From positions 5,252,001 to 5,316,000 of the forward strand of contig NC_015914.1 of the NCBI RefSeq assembly GCF_000222485.1: DNA of 64,000 nt, given 5' to 3'. Made by a program: the position numbers and the translations under genes. Below, in pieces: positions 18,206-27,250 of the stretch (positions within the stretch are counted from its first letter, which is position 1; each line of letters opens with the position of its first letter). Origin of the DNA: Cyclobacterium marinum DSM 745. Lineage in GTDB: Bacteria; Bacteroidota; Bacteroidia; Cytophagales; Cyclobacteriaceae. The notes beneath the pieces are model-generated. The model saw only the letters and a program-made list of their open reading frames with translations. It ran no database searches and had not been told where the DNA came from.

Positions 18206-18688
18206 ATGGACATTAAACATTTTTTCATCACTGTATTGTCTGGAATTGTTGCCACTGTGGTCATGACAATCATAATGTATATGTATACCACCCTCTTTAA
18301 GCACTTTACCAAGGTGATTCATCTATTGGGCTGCATGATTTCAGGAGATCACAACTTACATTCACCAAGTAAACGCACTATAATCTTAGGAACCCTTGCT
18401 CATTTTAGCGTGGGAATTATTTTCTCAATGTCCTATTACCTATTATGGAATTGGGGAATATTTGAAATTAATTTTTTCGATTCAGTAATTATTGGAGCTC
18501 TGAGTGGAATTGTAGCAATATTGGTTTGGAAATCTTATCTACAACTACACCAATACCAACCTAGAATTTCCCAAAATCATTATTTCTTTGCCTTGTTTAT
18601 CGCCCATATTATTTTCGGAATCGTAAGTGTAAATATATTTCAAATGATTACTGATAGTCCTGACCTTTGGTATGAACTTAACAAATAA
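18206..18688 (+). CDS. Four-helix membrane protein, function unknown
   Basis: A 160-residue protein with four predicted membrane segments at about 7-27, 58-80, 88-107 and 125-147. A loop between the first two carries HLLGCMISGDHNLHSPSKRT. I do not recognise a named family. The start follows an AT-rich leader, and no adjacent gene clearly shares an operon, though another small membrane protein follows 142 bp later in the same direction. Confidence 0.55.
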   Translation: MDIKHFFITVLSGIVATVVMTIIMYMYTTLFKHFTKVIHLLGCMISGDHNLHSPSKRTIILGTLAHFSVGIIFSMSYYLLWNWGIFEINFFDSVIIGALSGIVAILVWKSYLQLHQYQPRISQNHYFFALFIAHIIFGIVSVNIFQMITDSPDLWYELNK

Positions 18689-18830
18689 AAGCATATCAAT
18701 GGATACAAACGGAAATTTCAGTAAAAATTTAAATGAATGAATTTTTTCATATCTGAATCACGTCTAGAAATTACTTTATGGCATATTTCTTGACTTGTAA
18801 TTAGTATTCTTCAACTCAAAGAACACTAAG

Positions 18831-19169
18831 ATGGATTATTTATATATTGTTATCGTATCGATTTTAATCGTGTCTGCACTTATGATTGTTTTGCTGACCA
18901 ATACTAAAAACAGTAATAATATTATTCTTCAGGGAAATAAATTGACCATTTTTCATCCTTTAAAAAGGGAGGATATTAACCTTGATGCAGATCTTCAAAA
19001 ATGGAATGTCCAAAAAATTCAAACACTTTGGCGGGGAAAATTCTATTCTTTAAACCTACAATTAAAGTCAGGTAAATGGAACAGATTGTATTCGAGAAAC
19101 TTTACAGGAAAAATAGCCCCAGTAATTGAATACTTGGAAAATACATCTCCCGAAAAGAAAGCAGAATAA
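18831..19169 (+). CDS. Small membrane-anchored protein, function unknown
   Basis: This 112-residue protein has one N-terminal membrane segment (about 3-23) and a soluble part with LQGNKLTIFHPLKREDINLD and a basic, aromatic patch (KWNVQKIQTLWRGKFYSL). The pattern suggests a small beta-rich domain like PH-type membrane proteins, but this is a guess. A strong terminator follows at 19217, so it ends its own transcript. Confidence 0.5.
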   Translation: MDYLYIVIVSILIVSALMIVLLTNTKNSNNIILQGNKLTIFHPLKREDINLDADLQKWNVQKIQTLWRGKFYSLNLQLKSGKWNRLYSRNFTGKIAPVIEYLENTSPEKKAE

Positions 19170-19216
19170 TACATTTCTTTTATTATAGGTAAGAATGTTT
19201 ACCTTGTTATGTATTG

Positions 19217-19269
19217 ATAAACCCTGATTATAAAGTAGACTTTCTATTTTACAGTCAGGGTTTATGTTT
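19217..19269 (+). terminator. Terminator after the small membrane-protein gene
   Basis: ATAAACCCTGA (19217-19227) pairs perfectly with TCAGGGTTTAT (19255-19265). The 27-base interior contains a second weak AAAGT/ACTTT stem, and a T-rich stretch follows. The stem has perfect symmetry and would also work on the reverse strand. Confidence 0.75.
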
Positions 19270-19356
19270 TCTATTCCTAAAACCCATTTTTTAAAATTTC
19301 CATAACAATGGATTAATGGGTATTTATATGCTTGTGCTTACCTTTTCATCAAAGTT

Positions 19357-20031
19357 ATGAAAAGAAAAAAGACACGAGCAAAAATTTATTTTAGAGCCTA
19401 CCTTTACACTTTAATGATGGCCTGCCTCTTCCTACCTTTTTACGAAAAAGGACAGTTTGAATTAATGGTCAATAAATACCATACTCCTTTACTGGACATG
19501 TTCTTTGCTGGGATTACCCATTTAGGTGATGGCGCCATAGTGCTTCTTCCGATCTTAGCCATGCTTTTGGTCAAATACAGTTTTTCAATTTTTTTAGCTT
19601 GGTCCACACTTATACATATGTTTCTAGTCACAATAGGTAAAAGGGTTCTTTTCCATGGCATGCCAAGGCCTGCAGAATACTTGAAAGGTTTTGACTTTTA
19701 TACTGTCCCGGGGGTTCCTATGAGTCATTGGAATACTTTTCCCTCAGGACACACCACAACTGTCTTTATGCTAACATGTGCATTGGCCATGCTCAATCAC
19801 AAAAGGAAAAGATACCAACTGATACTTTTGTTTATTGCTATTTTAGCCGGTTTCAGCAGGGTATATTTAATGCAACATTTCCTTCCGGATGTGATTGCTG
19901 GCTCTGCTCTTGGTGTTGCATCTGCTTATGGAGGACGTTGGCTAACGATTAAGTATTTCTCTAAGAAAAAATACAGGAAAAGTCTTTTCCCAAAGCGGAA
20001 AAAAGTACTCGGTCAACTAATGAGTCCATAG
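19357..20031 (+). CDS. PAP2-family membrane phosphatase
   Basis: A 224-residue integral membrane protein with all three acid-phosphatase motifs: Lys95 to Arg104-Pro105 (GKRVLFHGMPRP), PSGHTTT (about 128-134), and SRVYLMQHFLPDVIAG (about 167-182), where the second His and Asp form the catalytic pair. Members dephosphorylate lipid phosphates such as phosphatidate or undecaprenyl pyrophosphate at the membrane. A basic C-terminal tail (KKKYRKSLFPKRKK) faces the cytoplasm. It converges with a GT39-like glycosyltransferase gene, which uses lipid-linked sugars; a functional link is only suggested. Confidence 0.88.
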   Translation: MKRKKTRAKIYFRAYLYTLMMACLFLPFYEKGQFELMVNKYHTPLLDMFFAGITHLGDGAIVLLPILAMLLVKYSFSIFLAWSTLIHMFLVTIGKRVLFHGMPRPAEYLKGFDFYTVPGVPMSHWNTFPSGHTTTVFMLTCALAMLNHKRKRYQLILLFIAILAGFSRVYLMQHFLPDVIAGSALGVASAYGGRWLTIKYFSKKKYRKSLFPKRKKVLGQLMSP

Positions 20032-20092
20032 GCAGTACATGATAAATAGAAGCTACTTGGAAAGTCAATTTGTTTTCATATACAAAAAATAT

Positions 20093-20148
20093 CAGGTAAG
20101 TAAGAATGAAACTCTACCTTTCTAAAATATAAGAAAGGGTATTACCTG
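20093..20148. terminator. Nested hairpin between convergent genes
   Basis: CAGGTAA (20093-20099) pairs with TTACCTG (20142-20148), enclosing an inner stem CCTTTCT/AGAAAGG (about 20117-20138). It lies between the stops of the PAP2 and GT39-like genes, as expected of a two-way terminator, although the U-run is weak on both sides. Confidence 0.5.
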
Positions 20149-20154
20149 AGAAAA

Positions 20155-21732
20155 CTATTGCCGTATGGATAGTTCTTCCTCGTAGACACGCATAATAACT
20201 GTGACTGAGCCCTCAAAGAGATCTGTTCCTTCAAATATTTTGGAAGCTTTGATGCCTTTTTCTTCCAATTTATTTAGGTTTTTGTTAGTGGTTATGATTA
20301 GGTCTCCGGCCTTGGGTGCATATTTAGGATCTTCAATGGATGGTATTCTTTGTTTACTCTTGAAAACAAAAGCAGGATTAAATGCTCTAAAATAGTATAG
20401 CTGATTGTTACTTACCCAAAGGTTTTTAGATTGAAACACAGGATTTTTTGTATCAATATTGGGCAAGGCATCATAAAACAGCAGTCCGGTAAAACAGATA
20501 AAACCCAAACAACCCAGCAACCAGCTTTTTTCATATTTTTTATCTAATATCAGGAAAAGGCCTAAGCAGCCAAAAATAGAAGGTACAAAAAACCAAAATG
20601 ACAGATCATTTACCTCAGGTAAAACATGTTTTATATAGGGTAAAAATAAAGCCAGAGGAATAATAAATATCAACAAGCAAGCAAAGATAGAAGGAGCCTT
20701 AAATTTGCTAGGGCTAAGGTTTGTAAAATACCAACCCACCAAAAGAGAAAGAAATGGGTAAACAGGAGCTGTATAATTAGGAAGTTTGGTACCAGAAACC
20801 ATAAAAAACACTATGGTAACAACTGAAAATAGTAATGCCAATACTATTATGACCGGAGGTCTACGTGACTTAAAGACTTTAATTATAGCAGGTATAATAG
20901 CCGCAATCCCCGGAATAAATCCAACAGCCACAAAAATGAGCGTGAGCAATACCCCACCACCATGTCCTTCCATAGCTGAAGAAAACCTGTTAAGGTTATG
21001 GTGAAAGATAAATTCTTTTAGCCAAACCCCTTTGGTTTGGATGGAAATAAGAACATACCATGGAAGAGCAATGATACAATAAATTAGAAAAGCCTTAAAA
21101 TTTACCACTTGCTTTATATGAAACCCTATTGGTCTTTTGTCCAAAACCATATAAAAAAATACTGTCAATCCCATCAAAACAATGGCCACAGGCCCCTTAC
21201 TTAAAGTGGCCAATGCCAAAAACAATGCTGCTGTATATAAGTAATATTTGGTTTGGAAATCAGAGCTGACATACCTTTCATAACTGATAAGTGTCAAAAA
21301 AAGGAAGGTGATTAAAAATGGATCAGGAACAGCCAAGTGAAATTGCAGCAACCAATGAATAGAAGACAACAAGGCTAAACCTGCATAAAATGCTGACCTT
21401 TTACTGAAAACTTTGTATGAATAAAAATACAAAATTACAAAACATACAAATCCTGCTAAGGCAGAAAAAAAACGTGCACCTAACGGGTTAATTCCAAATA
21501 TTTTATATCCAATAATAAAAAAATAATAATGTAGGGGTGGTTTGTCATACCTTGGTAAGCCATTGAAAGTTGGCAAAACCCATTCTTGGTTTTGATACAT
21601 TTCCATTGCTGCTGCCGCATTTTTGGCCTCGTCCAAAATGTAAATACTATAGGCTTCAATCCCCAGGAAATGAACAAACAAGCCAATAAAGATAAATAGG
21701 TATGGGAACCAATTTTGCTCATAAAAATTCAT
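20155..21732 (-). CDS. GT39/ArnT-like membrane glycosyltransferase
   Basis: This is a roughly 525-residue polytopic membrane protein from the start chosen at 21732 (MNFYEQNWFPYLFIFIGL); an ATG 14 codons upstream is also possible. The first loop carries YILDEAKNAAAAMEMYQNQEWVL followed by PTFNGLPRYDKPPLHYYF, the acidic-then-KPPL pattern of ArnT and GT39/GT83 enzymes. These use polyprenyl-phosphate sugars to modify lipids or proteins outside the cytoplasm. About a dozen membrane helices follow, then a soluble C-terminal domain of about 90 residues. Acceptor unknown. Confidence 0.82.
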   Translation of the reverse strand: MNFYEQNWFPYLFIFIGLFVHFLGIEAYSIYILDEAKNAAAAMEMYQNQEWVLPTFNGLPRYDKPPLHYYFFIIGYKIFGINPLGARFFSALAGFVCFVILYFYSYKVFSKRSAFYAGLALLSSIHWLLQFHLAVPDPFLITFLFLTLISYERYVSSDFQTKYYLYTAALFLALATLSKGPVAIVLMGLTVFFYMVLDKRPIGFHIKQVVNFKAFLIYCIIALPWYVLISIQTKGVWLKEFIFHHNLNRFSSAMEGHGGGVLLTLIFVAVGFIPGIAAIIPAIIKVFKSRRPPVIIVLALLFSVVTIVFFMVSGTKLPNYTAPVYPFLSLLVGWYFTNLSPSKFKAPSIFACLLIFIIPLALFLPYIKHVLPEVNDLSFWFFVPSIFGCLGLFLILDKKYEKSWLLGCLGFICFTGLLFYDALPNIDTKNPVFQSKNLWVSNNQLYYFRAFNPAFVFKSKQRIPSIEDPKYAPKAGDLIITTNKNLNKLEEKGIKASKIFEGTDLFEGSVTVIMRVYEEELSIRQ

Positions 21733-22097
21733 ACCTACAAAGAAAACAGAGCCTCCTGAAATGGTACCAACCAAAATATTATCCTAATGTTAAATTATTG
21801 TATCAACAGGTTGGACCCAACTAAAAACTCATTTTGATTTGTAGAAATCCGTATTGCCACTAGCACAACCAGCAAAGAAAAACGCATAAACACAGTTTTG
21901 TAGAAGGTAAATAGAATAGAAACCTTACTTGCTCTACTTGCATATGGAATCCTAAATATTCAGCCCTGGTAAAGGGAAACAATTCTTTCTTCTAAAAAAT
22001 TAGGCATACTCTCCTATTTTTAATCAAAAAATTTGCAAGATATATTTTAACCACTTATATTAAACTAATTATTTAATATTATAAAGTATTAATCCCT
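21733..22097. other. Divergent intergenic region
   Basis: 365 bases between the divergently transcribed GT39-like and TPR-lipoprotein genes. It must hold both promoters. AT-rich, with no clear consensus box or conserved RNA structure seen. Confidence 0.4.
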
Positions 22098-22889
22098 ATG
22101 ACCTTACGTGTGATTATAATTTGCTTCATTTTGACCGGTTGTATTGGTAATTATAAAACCGGAGAACAGCTGTATAACAGTGGTGACTATGAAAAGGCTA
22201 TCGCCGAATTCAATAAGGTACTCTTTGTAAGCATTACAGACCTCAAATCCCTACACCTTAGAGCACGTTCTTATGAAGAGTTAGGAGAATTGAAAAAAGC
22301 AGAAGCTGACTACAGAAAAATTTTAGCCTTAGATCCGGAATATGCTTATGCATACACCGGAATCGCAAAACTCGCTTGGGATAAGGGGCGTTTTGTAGAA
22401 GCAGAAAACAACCTATTAAAGGCCGCCATGCTCGCCCCTGAAGACTATGATGTTTTGCTATTTTTATCAAGGGCCATGATAAAGAACGGTCGCCATAAAA
22501 GTGCTGTTGAATTCTTGGATTTGGCCATCAAACTGAAACCCGAGGAAGCCAGCCCACACTACTATAAAGGTATTGCCCAAGCACAGGGAGGAGACGGACT
22601 AGGACTAATCGTTTCTCTTAACGAATACATCAACCTAGAACCCAACAATATCAGTGCCTATTATAATCGAGGTTTTGGTTTAATGACATTTGGTCATTAT
22701 TCCTGGGCCATTGAAGATTTCGACAAGGTATTAGAACTAGCTCCAAAACATTATGATGCCTTGGCAAGAAGGGCGATCTGTATGATGAAAAAAAATCCTA
22801 GACAAGCCTGTTTTGATTTAGAAACTGCTGCCATGAATGGAAATGAATTTGCTAAACAGCACCTAGTGGATTGCACAGCTTACAATTGA
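22098..22889 (+). CDS. TPR-repeat lipoprotein
   Basis: A 263-residue protein with a short lipoprotein signal (lipobox LTGC, Cys15) and about six tetratricopeptide repeats from residue 20 to 240. Typical motifs are GEQLYNSGDYEKAIAEFNKV, YAYTGIAKLAWDKGRFVEAE and AYYNRGFGLMTFGHYSWAIE. TPR arrays bind partner proteins; as a lipoprotein it should be anchored in the periplasm or outer membrane. No partner gene adjoins it, and the function is unknown. Confidence 0.8.
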   Translation: MTLRVIIICFILTGCIGNYKTGEQLYNSGDYEKAIAEFNKVLFVSITDLKSLHLRARSYEELGELKKAEADYRKILALDPEYAYAYTGIAKLAWDKGRFVEAENNLLKAAMLAPEDYDVLLFLSRAMIKNGRHKSAVEFLDLAIKLKPEEASPHYYKGIAQAQGGDGLGLIVSLNEYINLEPNNISAYYNRGFGLMTFGHYSWAIEDFDKVLELAPKHYDALARRAICMMKKNPRQACFDLETAAMNGNEFAKQHLVDCTAYN

Positions 22890-23489
22890 TTATTCCTCAC
22901 AAATAATTAGCCAATCCTGAATTTATAAAGCAACTTTATATGGCCAAATCAAAAAATACGCCGATTCTACAAAATATTTTCAAGATAAATTAGTTTATTA
23001 TAACATAAAACCCTTACCTTTATGCCATCCAAAAAATAGTTTGGTGCAATAAATAAGCAAGTGCGCTGCAAAAGGCAGTGAGCAGTATACGTAAAAGTAG
23101 TATTTTCCTCTAAGAATTTCTCCCAACGTTTCCGATAGTTCAATAAACCAGAGCTATCCCCTCAACATTTTCTTTTTTATTGAATTAAGTAATAATTAAT
23201 TCTTTTGTTATAAATAAACATCAAAAAATCAGCAGGATCTGATCATTTTGTTACCCTTAAATTAAGTGTACCGAAATTTTTAAAACCAATGGTGTAAACA
23301 ATATAGTTTAAAAGCTAAATTCTTTAATTACCATAGTTTAAACATCAACATCTGTCAACACCTAAGGGCAAAATCAAGGTAAAAATTTAAGCTTCAAAGT
23401 ATCAAATTAAAGCAATACTTTGGAAAAAAACATATCCGACCACTCCCCACAAATAAAAATCAATTTATCAATACAATACATCAATACTA
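22890..23489. other. Long region upstream of the cold-shock genes
   Basis: 600 bases without a confident gene. The right part probably forms the promoter and long 5' leader of the cold-shock pair, as is common in this family. A reverse-strand frame near 22995-23150 reads as a hydrophobic peptide (KYYFYVYCSLPFAAHLL) but has no start codon and I do not call it. Confidence 0.45.
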
Positions 23490-23684
23490 ATGCAAGAAGG
23501 AATAGTAAAATTTTTCAATACAGAAAAAGGGTATGGATTCATCACCTCAAAAGAATCCGGCAAAGATATCTTTGTACACAATAGTGGTTTGATCCATGAA
23601 ATCATGGAAAACGACGAAGTATCATTTGATACTCAAGAAGGAAAAAAAGGACTTAATGCGGTCAATGTAGAGCGCATAGATTAA
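23490..23684 (+). CDS. CspA-family cold-shock protein, first copy
   Basis: A 64-residue single OB-fold protein with both RNA-binding motifs: KFFNTEKGYGFIT (RNP1-like KGYGFI) and KDIFVHNSGL (RNP2-like IFVH). CspA proteins melt RNA structure and aid translation, often in the cold. It is followed 36 bp later by a second copy in the same direction. Its sequence is slightly more diverged (HEIMENDEVSFDTQEG) than that copy. Confidence 0.92.
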   Translation: MQEGIVKFFNTEKGYGFITSKESGKDIFVHNSGLIHEIMENDEVSFDTQEGKKGLNAVNVERID

Positions 23685-23720
23685 TAAGAAACAACACTAC
23701 AATTTAAAACGAATAAAACA

Positions 23721-23915
23721 ATGCAAGAAGGAACAGTTAAATTTTTCAACGAAGAAAAGGGATACGGATTTATTACTCCTAGTGATTCAGGTAAAGACAT
23801 TTTCGTACACAACAGTGGCTTGATCGATGAGATCAGAGAAAATGACAAAGTATCTTACGAAGAAGAGCAAGGTCGTAAAGGTCTTAACGCAGTTAACGTT
23901 GAAGTAATCGGTTAA
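23721..23915 (+). CDS. CspA-family cold-shock protein, second copy
   Basis: A 64-residue OB-fold protein closely similar to the gene 36 bp upstream. It has FFNEEKGYGFIT and KDIFVHNSGL as nucleic-acid-binding motifs, with an acidic segment YEEEQGRKG in place of the upstream FDTQEGKKG. The pair look like a recent tandem duplication transcribed together and ended by the terminator at 23941. Function as an RNA chaperone is inferred from the family. Confidence 0.92.
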   Translation: MQEGTVKFFNEEKGYGFITPSDSGKDIFVHNSGLIDEIRENDKVSYEEEQGRKGLNAVNVEVIG

Positions 23916-23940
23916 GAAAACCAATCCTAGAAAAATTGAG

Positions 23941-23969
23941 AAGTGGTCATTTTGTGACCACTTTTTTTT
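23941..23969 (+). terminator. Terminator of the cold-shock gene pair
   Basis: AAGTGGTCA (23941-23949) and TGACCACTT (23955-23963) form a perfect nine-base-pair stem with a five-base loop, followed by a T run to 23969. It starts 26 bases after the second csp stop. Confidence 0.9.
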
Positions 23970-24206
23970 GTACCCTACCTGATACAACTAAATCATACGG
24001 TAATTAACTTGGGCTTAATCAGACTAGCAAAGATAACCATATAATCACCCCAAAGTAAGGTTGAAAAGAAGCAATTCAATGCTTTTTCATTTCATACATA
24101 CAACAAGGCGAAAATTGTCGCAATCACCCCTAACTCTGTCGGATGAACCCTGCACAAATAAATATATTTTTTCGGAAATTAGATTTACACTAAAAATTAT
24201 TATTCG

Positions 24207-24605
24207 ATGACACAAGAACTATGGTTAAATCTACCGGTTAAAGATCTACAAAATACAAAAGTATTTTTTTCTGAGCTTGGTTTTGAAAAGTTAAGGGTTG
24301 CCCCCGAAATGATCGGCTTTAAAATTGGAGGAGTTTCAGTTTTAATGGTTACAGAAACTCAGTTTGAAAAATATGCATTAAACAAAGTCACAGATACTAG
24401 CCAAGGCAATGAGCTATTGCTATCCATTGGAGCTCCTAGTAAAGCATTTGTGGATAGAATGGCTTCAAAGGTGGAAGAGGCCGGTGGGAAAGTAATTTCC
24501 GTGCCCACAGTCATACAAGGCTGGATGTATGGTTTTACATTTAAAGACTTAGATGGACATCGCTGGAATTATTTATACATGGACTTCGATAAAATGAAGC
24601 AATAA
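24207..24605 (+). CDS. VOC-family (glyoxalase-like) protein
   Basis: A 132-residue protein with two beta-alpha-beta-beta-beta halves typical of the vicinal oxygen chelate fold. The N-terminal LNLPVKDLQNTKVFFSELGF segment and the C-terminal GFTFKDLDGHRWNYLYMD segment are the usual landmarks. The final strand carries His and Trp where family members place metal or substrate contacts. Family roles include glyoxalase, dioxygenase and antibiotic-binding proteins; none can be chosen. It precedes an NTF2-like gene by 27 bp, so they may be co-transcribed. Confidence 0.75.
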   Translation: MTQELWLNLPVKDLQNTKVFFSELGFEKLRVAPEMIGFKIGGVSVLMVTETQFEKYALNKVTDTSQGNELLLSIGAPSKAFVDRMASKVEEAGGKVISVPTVIQGWMYGFTFKDLDGHRWNYLYMDFDKMKQ

Positions 24606-24632
24606 ATTACACTGCAATAAAATTGAGAAACA

Positions 24633-25010
24633 ATGACAAAGTTGACCATTACTCCGGATTGTGCGAACTCGCCAAAAAAAGAATTCCTTAAAACTTTCAA
24701 CGAATCCTTTGCAAGTGGAAATGCATCTTATATTTGCTCACATGTAAGTGAAGACATAGTTTGGGAAATCCATGGAGACAAATCTATCAGAGGGAAGCAA
24801 AACTTTTCCAATGAAATCCATGCCATGAAACACAATATCGCAGATGAGTTAATCATTCATACAATTATCACACACGGAAAAGAAGCCTCAGTCAATGGTG
24901 AAATAAAGATGGGAAAGTCTACTTATGCTTTCTGTGATGTTTATCGGTTTACTTCAGCGGGTAATACACAAATTAAGGAAATCCAATCTTACGTCATACA
25001 AACTGCTTAG
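24633..25010 (+). CDS. SnoaL/NTF2-like protein
   Basis: This 125-residue protein has the cone-shaped NTF2-like pattern: an N-terminal helix pair (KKEFLKTFNESFASGNASYI), a strand with CSHVSEDIVWEIHGDKSIRG (about 35-55), and C-terminal strands ending KEIQSYVIQ. Family members include ketosteroid-isomerase-like and scaffold proteins. The His and Asp in HGDK are in the place of the usual pocket residues. It follows a VOC protein by 27 bp. Substrate unknown. Confidence 0.7.
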   Translation: MTKLTITPDCANSPKKEFLKTFNESFASGNASYICSHVSEDIVWEIHGDKSIRGKQNFSNEIHAMKHNIADELIIHTIITHGKEASVNGEIKMGKSTYAFCDVYRFTSAGNTQIKEIQSYVIQTA

Positions 25011-25017
25011 TGCATGA

Positions 25018-25143
25018 AGGCATTATGTAGGATTTCAGAATGAATGCCTGGAAAAACCTTTGGATAAGTATTTTCCTGAACCCAATTGTTCTGTGGTAGA
25101 TTTTTCCACGCTAAAGGCAATTTTAGAGCCTCATGAAAATTGA
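25018..25143 (+). other. Possible short coding remnant
   Basis: A frame with no start codon runs to TGA at 25141-25143 and encodes about 41 residues that look protein-like (DKYFPEPNCSVVDFSTLKAI). It sits between the NTF2-like gene and the GT2 gene. It may be the tail of a decayed gene or chance; I recognise no family. Confidence 0.25.
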
Positions 25144-25239
25144 TAAATTAACTTCATTTGAATGTATTTTTTCACTTTCTTTAACAATAATTGCTTTTCA
25201 AATTTTTTAACTAGCCAGAGAATATTCCGTATTAAATTC

Positions 25240-25247
25240 TACTTTTG
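25240..25247 (+). promoter_or_regulatory. Candidate -7 box TACTTTTG
   Basis: TACTTTTG matches TAnnTTTG 11 bases before the ATG at 25259, which would leave a very short leader. No convincing -33 TTG was found at the usual spacing. Confidence 0.35.
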
Positions 25248-25258
25248 TATTCTCAAAT

Positions 25259-26005
25259 ATGAAAAGCAGCAAACTAGTCATTATACCTACATTCAACGAA
25301 AAGGAGAATATCCAAGACATGATTGTCGAGGTCATGGCATTGCCTGAAAGTTTCGACTTATTGGTAATTGATGACAATTCTCCTGATGGCACTCCTGATC
25401 TGGTTAAACAGATGCAGGAGACTTATCCTGACCGACTTTCCTTGATCGTAAGGAAAGGAAAGTTAGGATTAGGTACTGCATATTTGGAGGGTTTTGCCTA
25501 TGCATTAAAAGAAGGATATGAATATATCTTTGAAATGGATGCTGATTTTTCTCACAATCCTCAAGATTTGAGCGTTTTATATACCGCTGCTGTCACCGGA
25601 AATCATGACATGGTAATTGGTTCCAGATATGTTTCTGGTGTAAATGTGGTCAACTGGCCAATGGGAAGGGTATTAATGTCCTTTTTCGCCAGCAAATATG
25701 TGCAATTTATCACAGGGATCCCCATCAAAGATACCACAGCAGGCTTTGTGTGTTACCATAGAAAAGTATTGGAAGCCATACAACTGGACAAAGTAAAATT
25801 TATCGGCTATGCTTTCCAGATAGAAATGAAATTTACTACCTGGAAGATGGGTTTTAATATTTTAGAAGTGCCTATTATATTTACCGACCGGACCAGAGGC
25901 ACCTCCAAAATGTCCAAACATATTTTTAGAGAAGCTATTTTAGGCGTAATCTACATGAAAGTAAAAAGCATTTTTGTGAAACCAAGGCCCGTTAATCAAA
26001 TTTGA
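25259..26005 (+). CDS. Polyprenol-phosphate mannosyltransferase-like GT2
   Basis: A 248-residue cytoplasmic GT-A glycosyltransferase resembling DPM1/Ppm1. Landmarks are the nucleotide-binding start VIIPTFNEKENI, the VIDDNSPDGTPDLV acidic motif (about 36-49), GLGTAYLEGFAYAL, the DxD-type EMDADFSHNP (about 92-101), and the C-terminal basic RTRGTSKMSKHIF. The family transfers mannose (or another sugar) from a nucleotide sugar to polyprenyl phosphate, making lipid-linked donors that GT39-like enzymes use. Its last 14 bases overlap the converging LolC/E-type gene. Confidence 0.85.
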   Translation: MKSSKLVIIPTFNEKENIQDMIVEVMALPESFDLLVIDDNSPDGTPDLVKQMQETYPDRLSLIVRKGKLGLGTAYLEGFAYALKEGYEYIFEMDADFSHNPQDLSVLYTAAVTGNHDMVIGSRYVSGVNVVNWPMGRVLMSFFASKYVQFITGIPIKDTTAGFVCYHRKVLEAIQLDKVKFIGYAFQIEMKFTTWKMGFNILEVPIIFTDRTRGTSKMSKHIFREAILGVIYMKVKSIFVKPRPVNQI

Positions 26006-27212
26006 TTGATTTGATTGGGTTTACATTACTGATAATCACAGCAGGAATAAATAATACTAGAGTTGTAATCAACATAATCAACACATTTAAGCCAAAAATT
26101 ATCGGCCAGTCCCAAACAATGGGAACATAACTCATGTAATAATTTTCAGCATTGAGTTTGAAAAGATGAGTGGATTGCTGCAATAAACCAAAACCAAGCC
26201 CAATCAGGTTGCCTAGTAACATTCCCCTGCCAATTATCCGTATGCCGTTCCATATGAAAATATTTCTGATTTGACGATTGGTACTTCCCATGGCTTTAAG
26301 TAAGCCTATCATGGAGGTTCTCTCCATAATCAAAATGAAGAGAATAGAAACCATATTAAAAGAAGCCACAAACAGTATTAAAGCTAAAAAAACATAAACA
26401 TTGTTATTGAGTAATTCCAACCAGTCGAAAATCTGAATAAACCTGTCAGTAACCTTGGTCAATCTTAGGTCATAGTCTATACTTTCATACAGCTCATCTT
26501 CATAAGTATCAATGTTTTTCGGGTCGTTGATAAAAACCTCAAATCCCCCAACTTTATCCTCATCCCAATCATTGAGCACCTGTATAACTCTTACATCACC
26601 CAGTACAAATTTGTCATCAAAATCTTCCAAAAAAGTCTCATACAAGCCCACTACCTCTAATCTTCTAAATCTTGGCGGATCTTGAACAAAATACATGGTG
26701 ATTTTACTACCTACATCAAGAAGCATTTTCTTCGCGATCTTTGTACTGACTACAATTTCATTAGAGGATTGTCCCTTCTCAGGAAATTGTATGAATCGTC
26801 CTTTTACTATTGAGGGTTTGAAGGCCAAGCTATCAAAATCTCTCCCAACCCCTTTCATCATGACCCCTTCAACCTCTTCTTCCCCTTTGATAAGGGCCGG
26901 CTTGTTGGCAAATACTTGCACATGTCGAATGTAATCGCTTTCCTTGTAATGCCTATAAAAATCGCTTGTTGTACTTGTTGGCGAATCTTCTAAGGATTGA
27001 CTCATTACAAAGCGATTTACTTGAAAATGCCCCGTAAAAGAAAAAACTTTATTGGAAATCACCGATTGAAAACCTCCCAAAATTAAAAAGGAGATGATCA
27101 TAATAGACAAGCCAAGCGCAATACTGGCTACAGCGATTCTGTGGATGGTTCCGGTAAAACCTCCCGTCTTTTTAAAACTGATTCTTTTTGCAATGAAGTA
27201 GGAAAGGTTCAA
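25992..27212 (-). CDS. LolC/LolE-type ABC transporter permease (FtsX superfamily)
   Basis: This 406-residue inner-membrane protein begins with FIAKRISFKKTGGFTGTIHRIAVASIALGLSIMIISFLIL, one helix and a following periplasmic domain (about 50-250), and ends with three FtsX-type helices at about 268-293, 325-345 and 365-395, with FIPAVIISNVNPIKSIKFD. These permeases of the LolCDE class release lipoproteins from the inner membrane. The ATPase (LolD) is not in this window. Its start touches the divergent NamZ-like gene. Confidence 0.82.
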   Translation of the reverse strand: MNLSYFIAKRISFKKTGGFTGTIHRIAVASIALGLSIMIISFLILGGFQSVISNKVFSFTGHFQVNRFVMSQSLEDSPTSTTSDFYRHYKESDYIRHVQVFANKPALIKGEEEVEGVMMKGVGRDFDSLAFKPSIVKGRFIQFPEKGQSSNEIVVSTKIAKKMLLDVGSKITMYFVQDPPRFRRLEVVGLYETFLEDFDDKFVLGDVRVIQVLNDWDEDKVGGFEVFINDPKNIDTYEDELYESIDYDLRLTKVTDRFIQIFDWLELLNNNVYVFLALILFVASFNMVSILFILIMERTSMIGLLKAMGSTNRQIRNIFIWNGIRIIGRGMLLGNLIGLGFGLLQQSTHLFKLNAENYYMSYVPIVWDWPIIFGLNVLIMLITTLVLFIPAVIISNVNPIKSIKFD

Positions 27213-27250
27213 TGAAGTCGTTTATTTTGTTAACTCAAACGCAAATTAAC

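Noticed and set aside
22995..23150. Reverse-strand hydrophobic peptide frame
   Set aside because: No start codon and stop codons at both ends; may be a chance frame or repeat. It could be a remnant but evidence is too thin.
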